Assembly: GCA_025352585.1 (NCBI GenBank)
Contig: JANXTD010000860.1
Span: 1-6,257 of the forward strand
Reading direction: 5' to 3'
Source: Fimbriiglobus sp.
Lineage (GTDB): Bacteria > Planctomycetota > Planctomycetia > Gemmatales > Gemmataceae
Length of the DNA stretch: 6,257 nt
Every line of letters begins with the position of its first letter. The first letter of the stretch is position 1. Under the pieces are notes generated by a model. It was not told the DNA's origin, did no database searches, and was given only the letters and a program-made list of their open reading frames with translations. The position numbers were made by a program, and so were the translations under genes. Shown here piece after piece: positions 5,098-6,257 of the stretch.

Positions 5098-5400
5098 ATG
5101 AAGAAGCTGTTCCTGGCCCTGGTCGCCGCCGCCGGCGTGATCGCGTCGAGCACCCCGTCGGGTGCCAACTGCCCCGGCCCGTTCTGCCAGCCGGTCGGCC
5201 CGCGGCTGCCGTTCTTCCGCCAAACACCGGTGCCTGCCTTCCAGGCCGCGCCGTGGTACCTGTACTTCCCGTACAACGCCCACTTCCAGACGCCGGCCCC
5301 GATGCAAGGCGCGTACTACGCCCCCCCCGGCGGCGGCTACGGCGGCCAGCCGAACCCCTACTTCCCCGCCCCGATGCCGATGGCGATGCCGTCGCGGTAA
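5098..5400 (+). CDS. Small exported Pro/Tyr-rich protein, function unknown
   Basis: A 100-residue protein with a clear signal peptide: MKK, a hydrophobic core LFLALVAAAGVIA, and a probable cleavage after SGA (21-23), leaving mature protein from N24. The mature part is rich in Pro, Tyr, Phe and Gly, with two Cys near its start (C25, C30). Residues 51-58 (APWYLYFP) and 62-68 (HFQTPAP) resemble a recurring pattern of short exported planctomycete proteins, as far as I recall. The C-terminus is Gly/Tyr then Pro/Met rich (PYFPAPMPMAMPSR). It has no recognised domain and is probably an extracellular or cell-envelope protein with little regular structure. ATG 5098 is chosen because the signal peptide begins there; an open frame runs up to 5017 but adds only a charged, non-secretory stretch. 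The ribosome binding site is weak. Its style matches the preceding gene, so the two may work in the same compartment. Confidence 0.75.
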   Translation: MKKLFLALVAAAGVIASSTPSGANCPGPFCQPVGPRLPFFRQTPVPAFQAAPWYLYFPYNAHFQTPAPMQGAYYAPPGGGYGGQPNPYFPAPMPMAMPSR

Positions 5401-5468
5401 CTCGCGGGGTTGGCCCTGCCCCTACTCGTCCCCATGCCCTTCGACTCCGCGGCGTTGCGACTCTTCAC

Positions 5469-5499
5469 CGCCCGGAGTCTGCGTGACCAACTCCGGGCG
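5469..5499. terminator. Stem-loop between convergent genes, likely bidirectional terminator
   Basis: A perfect 10-bp stem (5469-5478 with 5490-5499) and an 11-base loop lie between the stop of the + strand gene (5400) and the stop of the - strand helicase (5520). CTGACTCTTCC follows on the + side, without a real T-run. Its position midway between convergent genes supports a terminator for one or both strands. Confidence 0.5.
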
Positions 5500-5519
5500 C
5501 TGACTCTTCCGGCTCACCC

Positions 5520-6257
5520 TCAACCCGCGTCCGCTCCCAATTTCGCCAGCCGGTGCTTCAGTAGCGAGAAACGGCGGGCCGTGTCGGCACGGCTGACGGC
5601 GATGCTCAGGGCTTTCTTGCTGCCGACGAGTGCCACGAGCTTCTTGCCGCGGGTCACGCCGGTGTAGATCAGGTTGCGTTGCAGCATGATCCAGTGCTGC
5701 GTGTGGACGGGGATAACCACCGCCGGGTACTCGCTGCCCTGACTTTTGTGGATGCTCACCGCGTAGGCCAACTGCAACTCGTCGAGGTCGGCGAAGTCGT
5801 ACTCGACCGCCTTGCCGTCGAATTCCGCGCTCACCACCTGGTCTACGGCGTCGATGCCGACGACGCGGCCGATGTCGCCGTTGAAGACCTCGCGCTGGTA
5901 GTTGTTGCGCGTCTGCATCACCTTGTCGCCGGCCCGAAACGTCACGCCGTAGCGCTGGACTTCCGCCTTGCCCGCCGCCGGGTTCAGCGCCTCCTGCAAG
6001 CGTTGATTGAGATTCATCACGCCGACGACGGCCTTGTTCATCGGCGCGAGCACCTGCACGTCGTTGACGCTGTTGAGGCCGAAGCGGGCCGGGATGCGCG
6101 ACTGCACCATCTCGACGATGCGCTCGACGACGACGTTCTCGTCGTCCACCTCGACGAAGTAGAAGTCGCCGCCGCCGCCGGCCGGGGCGCTCTCGGGGAG
6201 TTCGCCGCGGTTGATGGCGTGCGCCGCCTTGACGATCCAACTCGACCCCGCCTGCCG
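5520..6257 (-). CDS. recD2: RecD2-like superfamily 1B DNA helicase, C-terminal part (partial at right edge)
   Basis: The frame is open from the right edge to TGA at 5520-5522 and gives the last 245 residues of a protein normally over 700 long. RecD2 is a 5'-3' DNA helicase that acts without RecBC in recombination and repair. Visible parts in order: RQAGSSWIVKAAHAINRGEL (1-20), the RecD2 stretch after motif III; DFYFVE (31-36); VLAPMNKAVVGVMNLNQ (69-85); GDKVMQTRNNY and FNGDIGRV (110-120 and 125-132); VSIHKSQGSEYPAVVIP (167-183), helicase motif V; and IYTGVTRGKKLVALVGSKKA (197-216), motif VI with its conserved Arg. A GTG at 6149 is internal, not a start, because RecD2-like sequence continues before it. 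The ATPase motifs I and II lie outside the window, so activity and full length cannot be judged. The visible end looks intact. Confidence 0.9.
   Translation of the reverse strand, partial: RQAGSSWIVKAAHAINRGELPESAPAGGGGDFYFVEVDDENVVVERIVEMVQSRIPARFGLNSVNDVQVLAPMNKAVVGVMNLNQRLQEALNPAAGKAEVQRYGVTFRAGDKVMQTRNNYQREVFNGDIGRVVGIDAVDQVVSAEFDGKAVEYDFADLDELQLAYAVSIHKSQGSEYPAVVIPVHTQHWIMLQRNLIYTGVTRGKKLVALVGSKKALSIAVSRADTARRFSLLKHRLAKLGADAG

Noticed and set aside
5422..6240. 272-residue - strand frame overlapping the helicase in another frame
   Set aside because: The product is an Arg-rich shadow; the neighbouring frame carries all the RecD2 motifs.

Overview
The window is GC-rich DNA, strongly GC-biased at third codon positions, and looks chromosomal. 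The gene content points to a planctomycete of the Gemmata type: a tandem pair of Uma2 (DUF820) genes, short secreted proteins rich in Pro, Tyr, Gly and Trp, a WbaZ-like GT4 glycosyltransferase, and a RecD2-type helicase. This assignment is inferred from protein style and base composition, not from a marker gene. No plasmid, phage, CRISPR or defence locus is visible.

Layout on the + strand. Bases 1-35 are the last codons of an Uma2-like gene; they are identical to the end of the complete Uma2 gene that follows (77-691). Next comes a single-pass membrane protein with an Asp/Arg-rich head and a small C-terminal domain (723-1382). A 177-base intergenic stretch, unusually rich in nested inverted repeats, leads to a GT4 glycosyltransferase (1560-2690). 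nusB (2721-3149) has a recognisable promoter lying in the end of the glycosyltransferase gene. nusB is followed by a PHP-family phosphoesterase of the RNase AM / TrpH (COG0613) type (3245-4126). The two are separated by a palindromic element of degenerate GAGTGCA heptamers with 21-bp perfect arms; one arm supplies the nusB stop codon. Two small exported proteins follow: a Gly/Cys-rich one (4292-4924) and a Pro/Tyr-rich one (5098-5400), each flanked by hairpin-forming leaders or tails.

On the - strand, the C-terminal third of a RecD2-like superfamily 1B helicase (5520-6257) runs in from the right edge. It converges on the last + strand gene, with a 10-bp stem-loop between the two.

Functionally this is a mixed housekeeping neighbourhood rather than one pathway. 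The most suggestive link is nusB next to a PHP phosphoesterase, because both families have known roles in rRNA synthesis or maturation. The less explained material is in the intergenic DNA (1382-1516, 3137-3230, 4224-4262, 5039-5084) and in the two small exported proteins. I do not see a clear new multigene system.
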